In this document: in pieces, positions 9,934 to 18,553 of the stretch
Layout: each line of letters starts with the position of its first letter
Position numbering within the stretch: position 1 is the first letter of the stretch
Source of the DNA: Bacteroidota bacterium
Lineage (GTDB): Bacteria > Bacteroidota > Bacteroidia > Bacteroidales > Bacteroidaceae
Length of the DNA: 64,000 bases
Assembly: GCA_023425865.1 (NCBI GenBank)
Contig: JAFABV010000004.1
Coordinates: forward strand, 6,942 to 70,941
Direction of reading: 5' to 3'
Notes under the pieces: generated by a model
What the model was told of the DNA's origin: nothing
Databases searched by the model: none
Seen by the model: the letters and a program-made list of their open reading frames with translations, nothing else
Translations under genes and position numbers: made by a program

Positions 9934-9968
9934 AAAATCCCGGAAGTTGCTGAAACTGCCGGGATTTT
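9934..9968 (+). terminator. Intrinsic terminator of the SusCD/GH18 operon
   Basis: Perfect 10-bp arms AAAATCCCGG (9934-9943) and CCGGGATTTT (9959-9968), extended by an inner AGTT/AACT pair with a 5-nt loop. The T-run is built into the 3' arm. It lies 47 bp after the last stop codon. By symmetry it could also work on the other strand. Confidence 0.88.
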
Positions 9969-10564
9969 CTTTTGCGCCATATCGTTGCCGGTAAAGCGCG
10001 ATGTGCTCACGAGGCCTCACAAAATAGCTGACGACTGCGCGAGGTACGAGCGCCTCCCAAAAATAGGATTCTCCATTCATTTCACACCTATAGGAGAGGT
10101 GCCCAGCGCCAGATGACCGAGCCTCAACACCCTTATCCTTTTGCACTTAGGGCCAAACGATAAGGTGACATAGCAGTGAAGCACGAATCATTCGGTATAA
10201 AACCATCGGATGATTCTATATAAAACCATCAGATAATTCTATATAAAACCATCGGATAATTCTATATAAAACCATCGGATAATTCTATATAGAACCATCA
10301 GATAATTCGGGTGAGACGATCATGCGCAGACGTGGCGCAGGCATCACAAAACCATCATGATGAGACGGCTATATGGCCGTTGGGCGCGCAGCGCCATGGA
10401 GACCTAACACCGCCACACCTCCGTTGCGCGCACAACATGAACGCCTTTTAGGAGCACCATAAGAGGGACGTCACCTGAACAGCGCCATGCACACAAACGA
10501 TAAATTGTATCTTCGTTTCTTTTGTATTACCTGTGCATGATTACAATACCCCACCTATGGGCTG
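9969..10564. other. Gene-free intergenic region holding repeat array A
   Basis: About 600 bp between convergent genes. The only clear structure is the 23-bp repeat array at 10190-10310. Both flanks (9970-10185 and 10311-10560) are GC-rich and show no coding pattern, RNA gene or promoter that I can support. Short ORFs here lack start context and codon bias. Confidence 0.6.
10190..10310. repeat. Palindromic 23-bp tandem repeat, array A (5 units)
   Basis: Five units begin at 10190, 10213, 10236, 10259 and 10282, with a 6-bp partial unit at 10305. Each unit is (A/G)TTCTATATA(A/G)AACC followed by ATCnGAT and a purine. The first unit is degenerate (ATTCGGTATA). The array is AT-rich inside a GC-rich surround. 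There are no unique spacers, so it is not CRISPR. The same unit, in the same orientation, recurs at 30461, 41173 and 56041. Confidence 0.9.
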
Positions 10565-10873
10565 TCAGCAGCCCGTACCATCAATGCTGCACGAGGGACC
10601 GTCAGGCTCGGGCATGGGCTGCAGACCGACATCCTTTGAAAACAATGTTACCGTGCCGTCTTCAAGCACATAACAAGGTACGCCAACGTCTCCCGTTGCC
10701 CGAGCTTCGTCGAAGGCGGGACTGCTGTCGCGCAACGATAAAAACCGCTTGAGGTTGAGCACATGCTTACCTATGTCTATCACTTCAAAACGAGGATTAT
10801 CCACCACCTGCTTCTCTACATATTCGCAGTAAGGGCAGGTCTTCATTACAAACATTTTAATCATACGAGTCAC
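10565..10873 (-). CDS. Glutaredoxin-like thiol oxidoreductase
   Basis: A small protein (102 residues from 10873, or 99 from the next Met) with a redox-active CPYC near the N-terminus (MFVMKTCPYCEYVEKQV). A thioredoxin-fold continuation follows with a cis-proline loop (GDVGVPCYVLEDGTV). The extra C-terminal tail (PDGPSCSIDGTGC) carries two more cysteines, which is not standard for glutaredoxin. It likely reduces disulfides in the cytoplasm. It lies 35 bp behind the small gene at 10909-11142 on the same strand, so the two probably form an operon next to the OxyR cluster. Confidence 0.85.
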   Translation of the reverse strand: MTRMIKMFVMKTCPYCEYVEKQVVDNPRFEVIDIGKHVLNLKRFLSLRDSSPAFDEARATGDVGVPCYVLEDGTVTLFSKDVGLQPMPEPDGPSCSIDGTGC

Positions 10874-10908
10874 TATTATTATACCATGGGGATAACGCTA
10901 CCAACCCA

Positions 10909-11142
10909 TCACAGAGGTATCATCTCGCACAGCTTGTCTTCTCTGATTACCTTTGGAGCGGCTTTACCTGCCAGCACCAACACCTTCTTGCCATTGCGGT
11001 AGATGTGCAACTGGCGGGAGCGCACCTTGGCCGTCAGTTCCTCGTCAGCCTGCATCGCGTTCCAGATGTGATGATAAATGCCACTCTCATCAAACAGCTT
11101 ATGCTGCAGGTGAGAACACATATGCGTAATATCTATGTTCAT
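10909..11142 (-). CDS. Small conserved-looking hypothetical protein
   Basis: I do not recognise this family. From the ATG at 11142 it encodes 77 residues (MNIDITHMCSHLQHKLFDES...). It is mixed helical and basic, with a GKKVLVLAGKAAPKVI segment and no membrane span. An in-frame ATG at 11161-11163 would give 84 residues. However, a promoter-like element (TTGG, 21 nt, TATATTTG on the minus strand, 11166-11198) puts the transcript start at about that ATG, so the inner start is more likely. It is co-directional with the glutaredoxin gene. Confidence 0.55.
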   Translation of the reverse strand: MNIDITHMCSHLQHKLFDESGIYHHIWNAMQADEELTAKVRSRQLHIYRNGKKVLVLAGKAAPKVIREDKLCEMIPL

Positions 11143-11165
11143 TTTGGTTGGCCTTAAGTTCATGG

Positions 11166-11198
11166 CAAATATAAGACTTTATCTGCAAACATAGCCAA
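11166..11198 (-). promoter_or_regulatory. Bacteroidetes-type promoter for the 11142 gene and glutaredoxin
   Basis: Minus-strand TATATTTG (complement of 11166-11173) with TTGG at 11195-11198, spacing 21. It matches the Bacteroidetes -33/-7 pattern loosely at -33 and exactly at -7. Confidence 0.5.
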
Positions 11199-11285
11199 TC
11201 ACCGACCATAAACTATCGGTGGCGGCATGATAAAAGTGATATTCTCTGCCGACAGAGGAGCAAAAGAATGGCGATTGTCCTGATT

Positions 11286-11310
11286 ATAGACACCGTCTAT
11301 TCAACTATAG
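11286..11310. promoter_or_regulatory. OxyR-like operator (ATAG-N7-CTAT-N6-ATAG)
   Basis: ATAG at 11286-11289, CTAT at 11297-11300 and ATAG at 11307-11310. The first half has the exact 7-bp spacing of the OxyR tetramer motif, and the second half begins after 6 bp instead of 7. It ends 10 bp upstream of the -33 box of the promoter at 11320-11351, where an activator would bind. The oxyR gene itself is the second gene of the transcript. Binding is inference. Confidence 0.5.
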
Positions 11311-11319
11311 ACTTGCTCA

Positions 11320-11351
11320 TTTGCGCGTCTATCAATAATTACCTATCTTTG
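11320..11351 (+). promoter_or_regulatory. Promoter of the CoADR-fusion/oxyR operon, with inverted repeat over the start
   Basis: TTTG (11320-11323), 20-bp spacer, TATCTTTG (11344-11351): an exact Bacteroidetes -33/-7 promoter. An inverted repeat overlaps the -7 box and the leader: CTATCTTTGCAA (11343-11354) with TTGCAAGATAG (11364-11374), complementary except for one bulged base. The start codon is at 11378. The repeat could be an operator or a 5' RNA hairpin. Confidence 0.7.
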
Positions 11352-11377
11352 CAACATCATTCATTGCAAGATAGACT

Positions 11378-13846
11378 ATGACAACAGAACAGAAAAAGAA
11401 ATACCTGATTGTGGGCGGAGTGGCCGGTGGCGCCACGGCCGCGGCGCGTATACGCAGACTGACCGAGGAGGCAGAGATCGTGCTCTTTGAAAAAGGCGAC
11501 TATATATCTTACGCCAACTGCGGGCTGCCTTATTATATAGGTGGGGTGATAGAAGATCGCGACCGCCTGTTTGTGCAGACTCCTGCGTCATTCGGCCAAC
11601 GGTTTAACATAGACATCCGCACACAGAGCGAGGTCACGGCCATTGACCCAGCCAACAAACAGGTGACGGTGCGCAAGGCCGACGGTGAAACTTATACCGA
11701 GCCGTACGACAAGCTGCTGCTCTCACCAGGTGCCTCTCCCGTCATACCTCCGCTGCCAGGAATAGACAGCGAGGGCATTTTCACGTTGCGCAATGTTACC
11801 GACACCGACCGCATCAAGACATATCTCACCCAGCACCAGGTGAAAAGGGCGGTTGTTGTAGGTGGCGGCTTCATCGGCTTAGAGATGGCCGAAAACCTGA
11901 AACACGCCGGGGCACAGGTGGCGGTGGTGGAGATGGCCAACCAGGTGATGGCCCCTATCGACTACTCGATGGCGGCACTGGTACACGAACATCTGCTGCA
12001 GCAGGATGTGAAACTGTATCTCGAACAGACCGTTGAGGCATTTTCGCGCAAGGGTGACGAGCTCACCGTACACTTCAAGTCGGGCATCAACCTCCATGCC
12101 GACCTCGTGCTGCTCAGCATCGGCGTGAGGCCAGAAACACGCTTAGCACAAGAGGCCGGACTGAAAATCGGTGAAGCCCAGGGAATATGGGTGGACGAGT
12201 ATCTACAGACTTCGGCACCCGATGTCTACGCCGTGGGCGACGCCATAGAATACCCTCACCCACTATCGGGCAAGCCATGGCTCAACTTCCTGGCCGGACC
12301 GGCCAACCGTCAGGCCCGCATCGTGGCCGACAACATGGTGCTGGGACATCACACACCATACGAGGGGTCAATAGGAACGGCTATTGCCAAAGTATTCGAC
12401 ATGACCGTAGCGTCTACCGGACTCCCTGCCAAACGCCTCAAACAGATGGGCATACCCTATCTTTCTGCCACCATTCATCAAGGCGCGCGAGCAGGCTACT
12501 ATCCCGGAAGTTTGCAGATGGACATCAAGATTACCTTTTCGCCCACCGACGGTAAACTGTTGGGAGCACAGATAGTGGGCTATGACGGCGTAGACACTCG
12601 CATCGACCAATATGCCTTGTCTATCAAGCAGGGAGGCACCGTCGCCGACCTCACCCAACTGGAGCATGCCTATGCCCCACCCTTCTCCTCAGCCAAAGAC
12701 CCGGTGGCCATCTCGGGCTATGTGGCAAGCAACATTTTGAGCGGTAAGATGAACCCACTCTACTGGCGTGAGCTGCAGCAGGCCGACCTGTCGAAAGTGA
12801 CGCTCGTAGACGTGCGCACGGCCGACGAATTTGCCTTGGGCACCATCCCTGGAGCAGTAAACATACCTGTGGACGACCTACGCCAACGACTGCATGAGAT
12901 TCCTGCCGACCGCCCCGTATGGCTTTTCTGCGGCGTGGGACTGCGTGGGTATATCGCCTCCAACATCCTCAAGGGGCATGGTTATACCGAGGTGCGCAAT
13001 CTGGTAGGAGGCATCAAGACGTACAAGGCAGCCACGGCTAAGCTCGACACGCCGCAGGGCTTTGACCTGAACGACGACAACGCGGCGTCAGACACCCCTG
13101 CCCCCACGTTGCAAGCTACCATCATACAGTTGGATGCCTGTGGCCTGCAATGCCCCGGCCCCATCTTGAAGATGAAACAGGCCATGGACAATCTGGCTCC
13201 CGGGCAGCAGTTGGAGGTGCAGGCTACCGACGCCGCCTTTCCTCGCGATGCCGAGGCATGGTGCCGCACAACGGGTAACAGATTTGTGAGCAAACGCTCA
13301 GAGGGTGGCATACATACGGCTGTGGTGGAGAAGGCCACCGCGTGTGCCATAGAGGCCGCCAAGCCTCAAACCAACGACTTAGGCAAGACCCTGATACTCT
13401 TCAGCGACGACCTCGACAAGACCCTGGCCACCTTTGTGCTCGCCAATGGCGCGGCAGCCACGGGCAAGAAGGTGAGCATCTTCTTCACCTTCTGGGGACT
13501 CAACGCCATCAAGAAAGCGCACAAGCCCAAGGTAGAGAAAGACCTCTTCGGACGAATGTTCTCATGGATGCTCCCTAATGACACCACCAAGCTGCAACTA
13601 TCGAAGCTCAACATGCTGGGTATAGGGGCGAAAATGATGCGCTATCTGATGCACAAGAAAGGCGTCGACTCGTTAGAATCGCTGCGCCAGCAGGCCATTG
13701 ACAATGGGGTGGAGTTCATAGCCTGCCAAATGTCGATGGATGTCATGGGCGTCAAGCGCGAGGAATTGCTCGACAACGTAACCGTGGGCGGCGTAGCCAG
13801 TTATATGGAACGCGCCGATCAGGCCAACGTCAACCTCTTTATCTGA
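11378..13846 (+). CDS. CoA-disulfide reductase/rhodanese/TusA/DsrE four-domain fusion
   Basis: An 822-residue cytoplasmic protein. Residues 1-440 form a FAD/NAD(P)H disulfide reductase of the CoA-disulfide reductase group: dinucleotide motif GGVAGGATAAARIRR, redox cysteine in SYANCGLPYY (Cys48), second Rossmann motif VVVGGGFIGLEMAENL, and FAD motif YAVGDAIEY. Residues about 455-550 are a rhodanese domain (LVDVRTADEF, active loop CGVGLRG). Residues about 585-660 are TusA/SirA-like (DACGLQCPGPILKMKQAM, with the CPGP cysteine). The C-terminus (about 665-822) is DsrE-like (KTLILFSDDLDKTLATFVLANGAAA). Together the domains could generate, carry and reduce persulfide sulfur. It is expressed from a strong promoter with an OxyR-like site and is followed by oxyR, suggesting induction by oxidants. 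Substrate is inference. Confidence 0.92.
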   Translation: MTTEQKKKYLIVGGVAGGATAAARIRRLTEEAEIVLFEKGDYISYANCGLPYYIGGVIEDRDRLFVQTPASFGQRFNIDIRTQSEVTAIDPANKQVTVRKADGETYTEPYDKLLLSPGASPVIPPLPGIDSEGIFTLRNVTDTDRIKTYLTQHQVKRAVVVGGGFIGLEMAENLKHAGAQVAVVEMANQVMAPIDYSMAALVHEHLLQQDVKLYLEQTVEAFSRKGDELTVHFKSGINLHADLVLLSIGVRPETRLAQEAGLKIGEAQGIWVDEYLQTSAPDVYAVGDAIEYPHPLSGKPWLNFLAGPANRQARIVADNMVLGHHTPYEGSIGTAIAKVFDMTVASTGLPAKRLKQMGIPYLSATIHQGARAGYYPGSLQMDIKITFSPTDGKLLGAQIVGYDGVDTRIDQYALSIKQGGTVADLTQLEHAYAPPFSSAKDPVAISGYVASNILSGKMNPLYWRELQQADLSKVTLVDVRTADEFALGTIPGAVNIPVDDLRQRLHEIPADRPVWLFCGVGLRGYIASNILKGHGYTEVRNLVGGIKTYKAATAKLDTPQGFDLNDDNAASDTPAPTLQATIIQLDACGLQCPGPILKMKQAMDNLAPGQQLEVQATDAAFPRDAEAWCRTTGNRFVSKRSEGGIHTAVVEKATACAIEAAKPQTNDLGKTLILFSDDLDKTLATFVLANGAAATGKKVSIFFTFWGLNAIKKAHKPKVEKDLFGRMFSWMLPNDTTKLQLSKLNMLGIGAKMMRYLMHKKGVDSLESLRQQAIDNGVEFIACQMSMDVMGVKREELLDNVTVGGVASYMERADQANVNLFI

Positions 13847-13930
13847 TGCAAAAATGACCATTTGACATGTGGGGGAAGTAACGCGCCTTGCCCAACGGGA
13901 CTTACCTCCCCACTGACATGCAGTAGAACG

Positions 13931-14857
13931 ATGAATATACAACAACTGAAATACATCATCGCCGTCGACCGCTTTCGCAATTTTGCGAAGGCGGCTGACT
14001 CGTGTAAAGTGTCACAGCCCACGCTGAGTGCCATGCTCGTGAAACTGGAAGAAGAACTCGACGTGAGGATCTTTGAGCGCAGCAACCGGTCGGTGGTACC
14101 CACAACCATCGGTAAGAAAATCATTCGTCAGGCGGCGCGCGCGCTGATGGAACTTGACCAAATACATGAAATCATATCAGAAGACAAAGGCCGCACCAGT
14201 GGCCAGTTCACGCTCTCTGTGGGGTCATCCATAGCGCCTTACCTCTTGCCCAAATTCATCAAGCACTATCAGGCCAACTACCCTGCCGTGGAACTCTCGG
14301 TGCAAGAGTTCAAGGTTGAGGCAATGCTCGACGCGCTTCACCGTGGAGAAATAGACGCGGGCATCGCCATCTCAGACAATCTGCGCGAGGGCATACTCGA
14401 GATTCCGCTGTACACTGAAAAATTCTATGTGTATCTGGCGGAGAGCTGCTGGCGCAAGCTCCCGGTCTTCAGGCCTGAAAATCTGGAACACGAAAACATG
14501 TGGATCATGAAGAATGCGCAATGCCTGCGTGAGAGCGCGTTCTCGTTTTGCAAGGCAAGGGCCAAAGGCCGACACGTCTATGAGGCGGGAAGCATTGAGA
14601 CGCTCATCCGGATAGTAGACGAAAACGGCGGCTTCACCATCATTCCAGAGATGCATCTGCCGTTGCTCACCGACACCCAGCGCAAGAATGTACGTCCCAT
14701 CGAAGGCGATTATCTCTCGCAGCGCCGCGTGTCGCTCTATATCAAGGCCGACTATGTGCGCCAGCGGATGCTCAACACCGTGACCGACACGCTCAAGGCC
14801 TTTATGCCCCAGGGCATGCTCCATGAGGGGATTGCGAAATACGGCATCAAACTATAA
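13931..14857 (+). CDS. oxyR: OxyR-type LysR regulator of the peroxide response
   Basis: A 308-residue LysR-family regulator. The start is the ATG at 13931 (MNIQQLKYIIAVDRFRNFAK), which begins the winged helix; the upstream in-frame start at 13862 would add a non-conserved tail. The helix-turn-helix includes KAADSCKVSQPTLSAMLVKLE. The effector domain has the redox pair of OxyR: Cys198 and Cys207 in QCLRESAFSFC, nine residues apart like Cys199/Cys208 of E. coli OxyR. It should be activated by hydrogen peroxide through a disulfide. It lies 84 bp downstream of the reductase fusion and probably shares its transcript, giving autoregulation through the operator at 11286-11310. Confidence 0.92.
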   Translation: MNIQQLKYIIAVDRFRNFAKAADSCKVSQPTLSAMLVKLEEELDVRIFERSNRSVVPTTIGKKIIRQAARALMELDQIHEIISEDKGRTSGQFTLSVGSSIAPYLLPKFIKHYQANYPAVELSVQEFKVEAMLDALHRGEIDAGIAISDNLREGILEIPLYTEKFYVYLAESCWRKLPVFRPENLEHENMWIMKNAQCLRESAFSFCKARAKGRHVYEAGSIETLIRIVDENGGFTIIPEMHLPLLTDTQRKNVRPIEGDYLSQRRVSLYIKADYVRQRMLNTVTDTLKAFMPQGMLHEGIAKYGIKL

Positions 14858-15083
14858 GTGGGGCGGATTGCACCTTGCGCTCTCCCAACCCTTAACACAT
14901 GGAGTCTGGCCGGGGGGAGTGAGACGCCTCCCGCCTATATGCAAGAAGCCATGAAGAGGCCTTAAGAACTGTTATTTTTCTACCCATAAGCGGCAATAAT
15001 ATAAATGTTCTTCGTATTTTTGTAGATATATCTGCCCATGGCATGAAGCCATGGCAAGCGTATCACCTTATTATATTTACAGC

Positions 15084-15713
15084 ATGAAAAGAATGTTTAT
15101 ATTATCTCTTGTCGCGATGACCGGCATGCAGCTCATGGCACAAAGCACCATCCAGTTGCCCACACCCGACAAGCATGTGCAGATGAGTCTCTTTGAAGCA
15201 CTACAAAACCGCAAGTCTACGCGGTCGTTCAGCGACAAGGCGGTGAGTGACGCCACCCTCAGCCAACTGCTCTGGGCGGCCATCGGCATTAACCGCGCTG
15301 ACGGACATCTCACTGCCCCCACCGCCATCAACGCACAAGACATCTCTGTATATGTGATTCGCAAAGATGGCGCTTATCTCTATCAGGCCAAACAAAACAC
15401 GCTGGAAAAGGTGTCCGACCAAGACCTGCGTCAAGCTGTGGCATCGCGACAGGCCTATGCTGCCGACGCACCGGTGTCGCTGGTTATCGTCAGCGACAAC
15501 GCCAAGTTTAAGGGCAGCAGCACCAATGGCCCTACCTTGTCAGGAGCCATGGATGCCGGTTACGTCAGCCAGAATATATGTCTGGCCACCGAGGCATTGG
15601 GCCTTGTCACCGTGCCCCGGGCCACGATGGACAAAGATGCGCTGAGCCAGGCACTGAAACTCACCGACCAACAGTACCCCTTGCTCAACCATCCTGTGGG
15701 CTACGAGAAATGA
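15084..15713 (+). CDS. Exported nitroreductase-family protein (SagB/ThcOx-like)
   Basis: A 209-residue protein. The start at 15084 (MKRMFILSLVAMTGMQLMAQ) gives a signal peptide; the in-frame ATG at 15051 does not. The nitroreductase FMN-binding fold is seen in LFEALQNRKSTRSFSDKAVS and LSQLLWAAIGINRADG, then APTAINAQDISVYVI, and GAMDAGYVSQNICLATEALGL near the C-terminus. The reaction would be NAD(P)H- or flavin-dependent reduction of an unknown substrate outside the cytoplasm, which is unusual for this family but common in Bacteroidales. A TATTTTTG box lies at 15015-15022. A perfect inverted repeat (CCATGGC, 5 nt, GCCATGG, 15036-15054) sits between it and the start. Confidence 0.85.
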   Translation: MKRMFILSLVAMTGMQLMAQSTIQLPTPDKHVQMSLFEALQNRKSTRSFSDKAVSDATLSQLLWAAIGINRADGHLTAPTAINAQDISVYVIRKDGAYLYQAKQNTLEKVSDQDLRQAVASRQAYAADAPVSLVIVSDNAKFKGSSTNGPTLSGAMDAGYVSQNICLATEALGLVTVPRATMDKDALSQALKLTDQQYPLLNHPVGYEK

Positions 15714-15728
15714 TATATGCCTAACGTG

Positions 15729-15772
15729 AAGGCCTTGGCTCCACCTGTTTTTTATATGGGGACCAAGGCCTT
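15729..15772. terminator. Bidirectional terminator between nitroreductase and GDPD genes
   Basis: Arms AAGGCCTTGG (15729-15738) and CCAAGGCCTT (15763-15772) are perfectly complementary, with a T-rich loop. It sits between convergent stop codons at 15713 and 15803. Confidence 0.75.
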
Positions 15773-15802
15773 TGCCTGTACTATGGGGTTGAGCGCAATG
15801 GG

Positions 15803-16552
15803 TTACCTGCTGAGCTTCAATGCTTCGACGGGCCGGTTGGTCGTGATATAATCAACGCCGGCTTTCACAAAGTCATATATGTCATTCAGGTCGTTGACCG
15901 TCCAAACGTTGACTGTCAGTCCGAGGTCGTGCGCCGTCTTGATCCAGTCGGGGTGCAGGGCGAAGACCACATTCGCGTAATCGATGCCTGTGAGGCCACG
16001 GGCCTTGATATCCTGCGGGGCCACGTCGCCTCCCAGATAGGCTATCTTGGCCGTGGGCTGCAAAGCCTTGATTTTCTCGCAGACATGCATGCTGAAGGAG
16101 ATATACTCCGTGCGATCGGTCAGTCGCTTGTCGGCCACCATCTTCAGCACCCGCTCCACACACTGGTCTTCGGCAGCCGGCGAGAAGTGAGGCTTAATCT
16201 CCAGAATGAGCTTGGTGGCGCAAGCCTTACCCACATCGAGATACTGCGCAAGGGTAGGCACCGACTCCCCGTTTTTCAGTTTCTTGCCTTTAATGGCTTG
16301 ATAAGGCGACTTCTGGATATCTATACCGTCGATATCCTGGTCGTGGTGTACCACAAGCACCCCGTCGCTGGTGAGATGGACATCGAACTCCGAGCCATAG
16401 CAGCCAATCTGGTCGGCAGCTTTGAGTGCCGTCAGCGAGTTTTGGGCACTGCCCGCCAGGTCCCAATGCCCCCGGTGAGCGATGATGCTTGTCTGGGCGA
16501 AGGCTGTCATGGCAGACCATGCCATGACCACCCATAAGAGTGTTTTCTTCAT
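15803..16552 (-). CDS. Secreted glycerophosphodiester phosphodiesterase
   Basis: A 249-residue GDPD-family phosphodiesterase with a signal peptide (MKKTLLWVVMAWSAMTAFAQ). The TIM-barrel catalytic elements are intact: IIAHRGHWDLAGSAQNSLTAL (catalytic His and Asn), SEFDVHLTSDGVLVVHHDQ (Glu/Asp metal ligands and second His), KLILEIKP, and the C-terminal NVWTVND and GVDYITTNRP. It hydrolyses glycerophosphodiesters to glycerol-3-phosphate and an alcohol, here probably in the periplasm. It is a single gene on the minus strand. The adjoining genes give no further context. Confidence 0.92.
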   Translation of the reverse strand: MKKTLLWVVMAWSAMTAFAQTSIIAHRGHWDLAGSAQNSLTALKAADQIGCYGSEFDVHLTSDGVLVVHHDQDIDGIDIQKSPYQAIKGKKLKNGESVPTLAQYLDVGKACATKLILEIKPHFSPAAEDQCVERVLKMVADKRLTDRTEYISFSMHVCEKIKALQPTAKIAYLGGDVAPQDIKARGLTGIDYANVVFALHPDWIKTAHDLGLTVNVWTVNDLNDIYDFVKAGVDYITTNRPVEALKLSR

Positions 16553-16970
16553 ATCGTTGTTGTTTACTGTACAGATACTGTCGCGTTATCATGGAGCACA
16601 CGATTTCTGGCCTGCCCCGTATGCTTGCGCATCGTAGCGGATGTCACCCCACACAAAGAGTAACGCCTTGAAAGGGTTTTTCTTATTCATGGCATGCAGT
16701 ATTTTTTGATGAGCCGTGATGACGCCTTGCCACCGGCAGGCAGGCATTCACCTCTACCCCCTCCGTGGAGCGGGGTGCCCCAAAATGGGTAGAACAACAA
16801 AAAGAGGAACGCTGGCAGCGATGATATTGGCCGCAAGGATGGCATTCCCACGATTATCCTTAAAAATTATGCGGAAATATATGGCGAAGTTCAAAAAATG
16901 CCCTATATTTGTAGAAGTAAACTTTTAAGGACCTATTTATCTTAATCTATCGTACAGTTAACATCCTATT
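16553..16970. other. Intergenic region with DASS promoter box
   Basis: About 420 bp between divergent genes. A -7-type TATATTTG lies at 16904-16911 with no good -33 partner, and it most likely starts the transporter transcript. No gene, RNA or repeat is seen in the rest (16600-16890). Confidence 0.5.
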
Positions 16971-18437
16971 ATGCAATCTACAGTTCAAAAAGTTCTCACA
17001 GGCGACTTCAATAAAAAGAAAGCCCTGTGGTTTCTCCTCACGGCCCTTATGACCGTCATTGTGTGGAATCTTCCTCCCACTGTTTTCGGCATCGACGGGC
17101 TTACCGTTGTACAGCAGCGCGTCATCGCCATCTTTGTCATGGCCGTCATGCTATGGCTCACAGAACCCATCCCGGCTTGGGCAACCTCAGTCACCATTAT
17201 CTTCGTGATGCTCTTCTGTGTCAGTGACTCCTCGTTCAAATTTCTGCAAGGCAACGGCGGCGAGTACGGACAGTTACTCGACTCTGTGGGTATCATGGCG
17301 TGTTTCGCTGACCCAACCATTATTCTCTTCCTCGGCGGATTCATCCTTGCCATCGCCGCCACGAAGTCGGGACTCGACGTATGGATGGCCAAAACACTCA
17401 TCAAGCCCTTTGGCACCAAGAGCGAGAACGTGCTCTTAGGTTTCATACTCATCACGGGCTTCTTCTCGATGTTTATCTCCAACACGGCCACCGCTGCCAT
17501 GATGCTCACCTTCCTCACCCCCGTGTTCAAGGCATTGCCCGCCAACGGCAAGGGCCGCATCGCACTCACCATGGCCATCCCCATCGGCGCCAACCTCGGC
17601 GGTATGGGCACTCCTATCGGTACACCGCCCAACGCCTTTGCTTACAAGGTACTCAATGACCCCAGCGGACTGAATATGAACATCGGCTTCGGCGACTGGA
17701 TGATGATCATGGCCCCCCTGGTCATTGTGCTGCTTTTTATCTCTTGGTTCCTGCTCCGCAAGTTCTTCCCCTTCTCCCAGCCCACCATTCATTTGGAAAT
17801 CGAAGGAGACATGCACCGTAACTGGCGCACGGTGGTGGTTGCCATCACTTTCGCCACAACCATCTTGCTCTGGATATTCGGTAAACAGGTGGGTGTCAAC
17901 GCCAATACTACGGCCATGCTGCCTATCGCCGTCTTCGCCTTCACGGGCGTCATCACTGCCAAAGACCTGCAAGACATAGACTGGGGCGTGATATGGATGG
18001 TAGCCGGTGGCTTTGCCCTCGGTTTAGCCATGGAGGGCACCGGTCTTGCAGAGACCGCCATCAAGTCTATTCCCTTTGGCGAGTGGAGCCCCATCGTCAT
18101 CCTTGTCATTTCGGGCCTGGTATGTTTCTTCCTCTCCAACTTCATCAGCAATACGGCCACGGCCGCGCTTATGATTCCCATCCTCACGGTAGTGTGCAAT
18201 GGCATGGGCGACAAGCTACAAGTTATCGGCGGCACATCCACCGTATTGATTGGCATTGCCGTAGCCGCTTCGGCAGCCATGTCGCTCCCCATCTCCACGC
18301 CACCGAATGCCATCGCCTTCTCTACTGGATTGGTGAAGCAGAACGATATGGCCAAGACTGGAATCATTATCGGATTTGTCACGCTCATCATCGGCTTCTC
18401 CATGCTCATCTTAGCGGGCAAGGCCGCCATTCTGTAG
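16971..18437 (+). CDS. DASS/SLC13-family sodium-dependent anion symporter
   Basis: A 488-residue inner-membrane transporter with about 12 hydrophobic spans. The two pseudo-symmetric DASS sodium/substrate loops are present: ISNTATAAMMLTFLTP with the following IGANLGGMGTPIGTPPNAFA, and FISNTATAALMIPIL with AASAAMSLPISTPPNAIAF. These Ser-Asn-Thr motifs hold Na+ and the carboxylate of C4-dicarboxylates or sulfate in the family. The substrate (succinate, malate, citrate or sulfate) cannot be fixed from sequence. It is a single transcription unit, with a TATATTTG box at 16904-16911 and a perfect terminator after it. Confidence 0.92.
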   Translation: MQSTVQKVLTGDFNKKKALWFLLTALMTVIVWNLPPTVFGIDGLTVVQQRVIAIFVMAVMLWLTEPIPAWATSVTIIFVMLFCVSDSSFKFLQGNGGEYGQLLDSVGIMACFADPTIILFLGGFILAIAATKSGLDVWMAKTLIKPFGTKSENVLLGFILITGFFSMFISNTATAAMMLTFLTPVFKALPANGKGRIALTMAIPIGANLGGMGTPIGTPPNAFAYKVLNDPSGLNMNIGFGDWMMIMAPLVIVLLFISWFLLRKFFPFSQPTIHLEIEGDMHRNWRTVVVAITFATTILLWIFGKQVGVNANTTAMLPIAVFAFTGVITAKDLQDIDWGVIWMVAGGFALGLAMEGTGLAETAIKSIPFGEWSPIVILVISGLVCFFLSNFISNTATAALMIPILTVVCNGMGDKLQVIGGTSTVLIGIAVAASAAMSLPISTPPNAIAFSTGLVKQNDMAKTGIIIGFVTLIIGFSMLILAGKAAIL

Positions 18438-18454
18438 ACAAGACCATACATACG

Positions 18455-18491
18455 AATAGCCTCAGTATCAGCGATGGATACTGAGGCTATT
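18455..18491. terminator. Strong intrinsic terminator after the DASS gene
   Basis: A perfect 15-bp stem, AATAGCCTCAGTATC (18455-18469) with GATACTGAGGCTATT (18477-18491) and a 7-nt loop. It lies between convergent genes and probably works for both. Confidence 0.88.
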
Positions 18492-18553
18492 TCTGTTGAT
18501 GCATACGCTAAGCTTTCCTCGTATTGAACGGATTCGCGTATTACCGGCCATCC

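Noticed and set aside
10190..10310. CRISPR array
   Set aside because: The 23-bp units follow each other without unique spacers, and no cas gene is present in the window.
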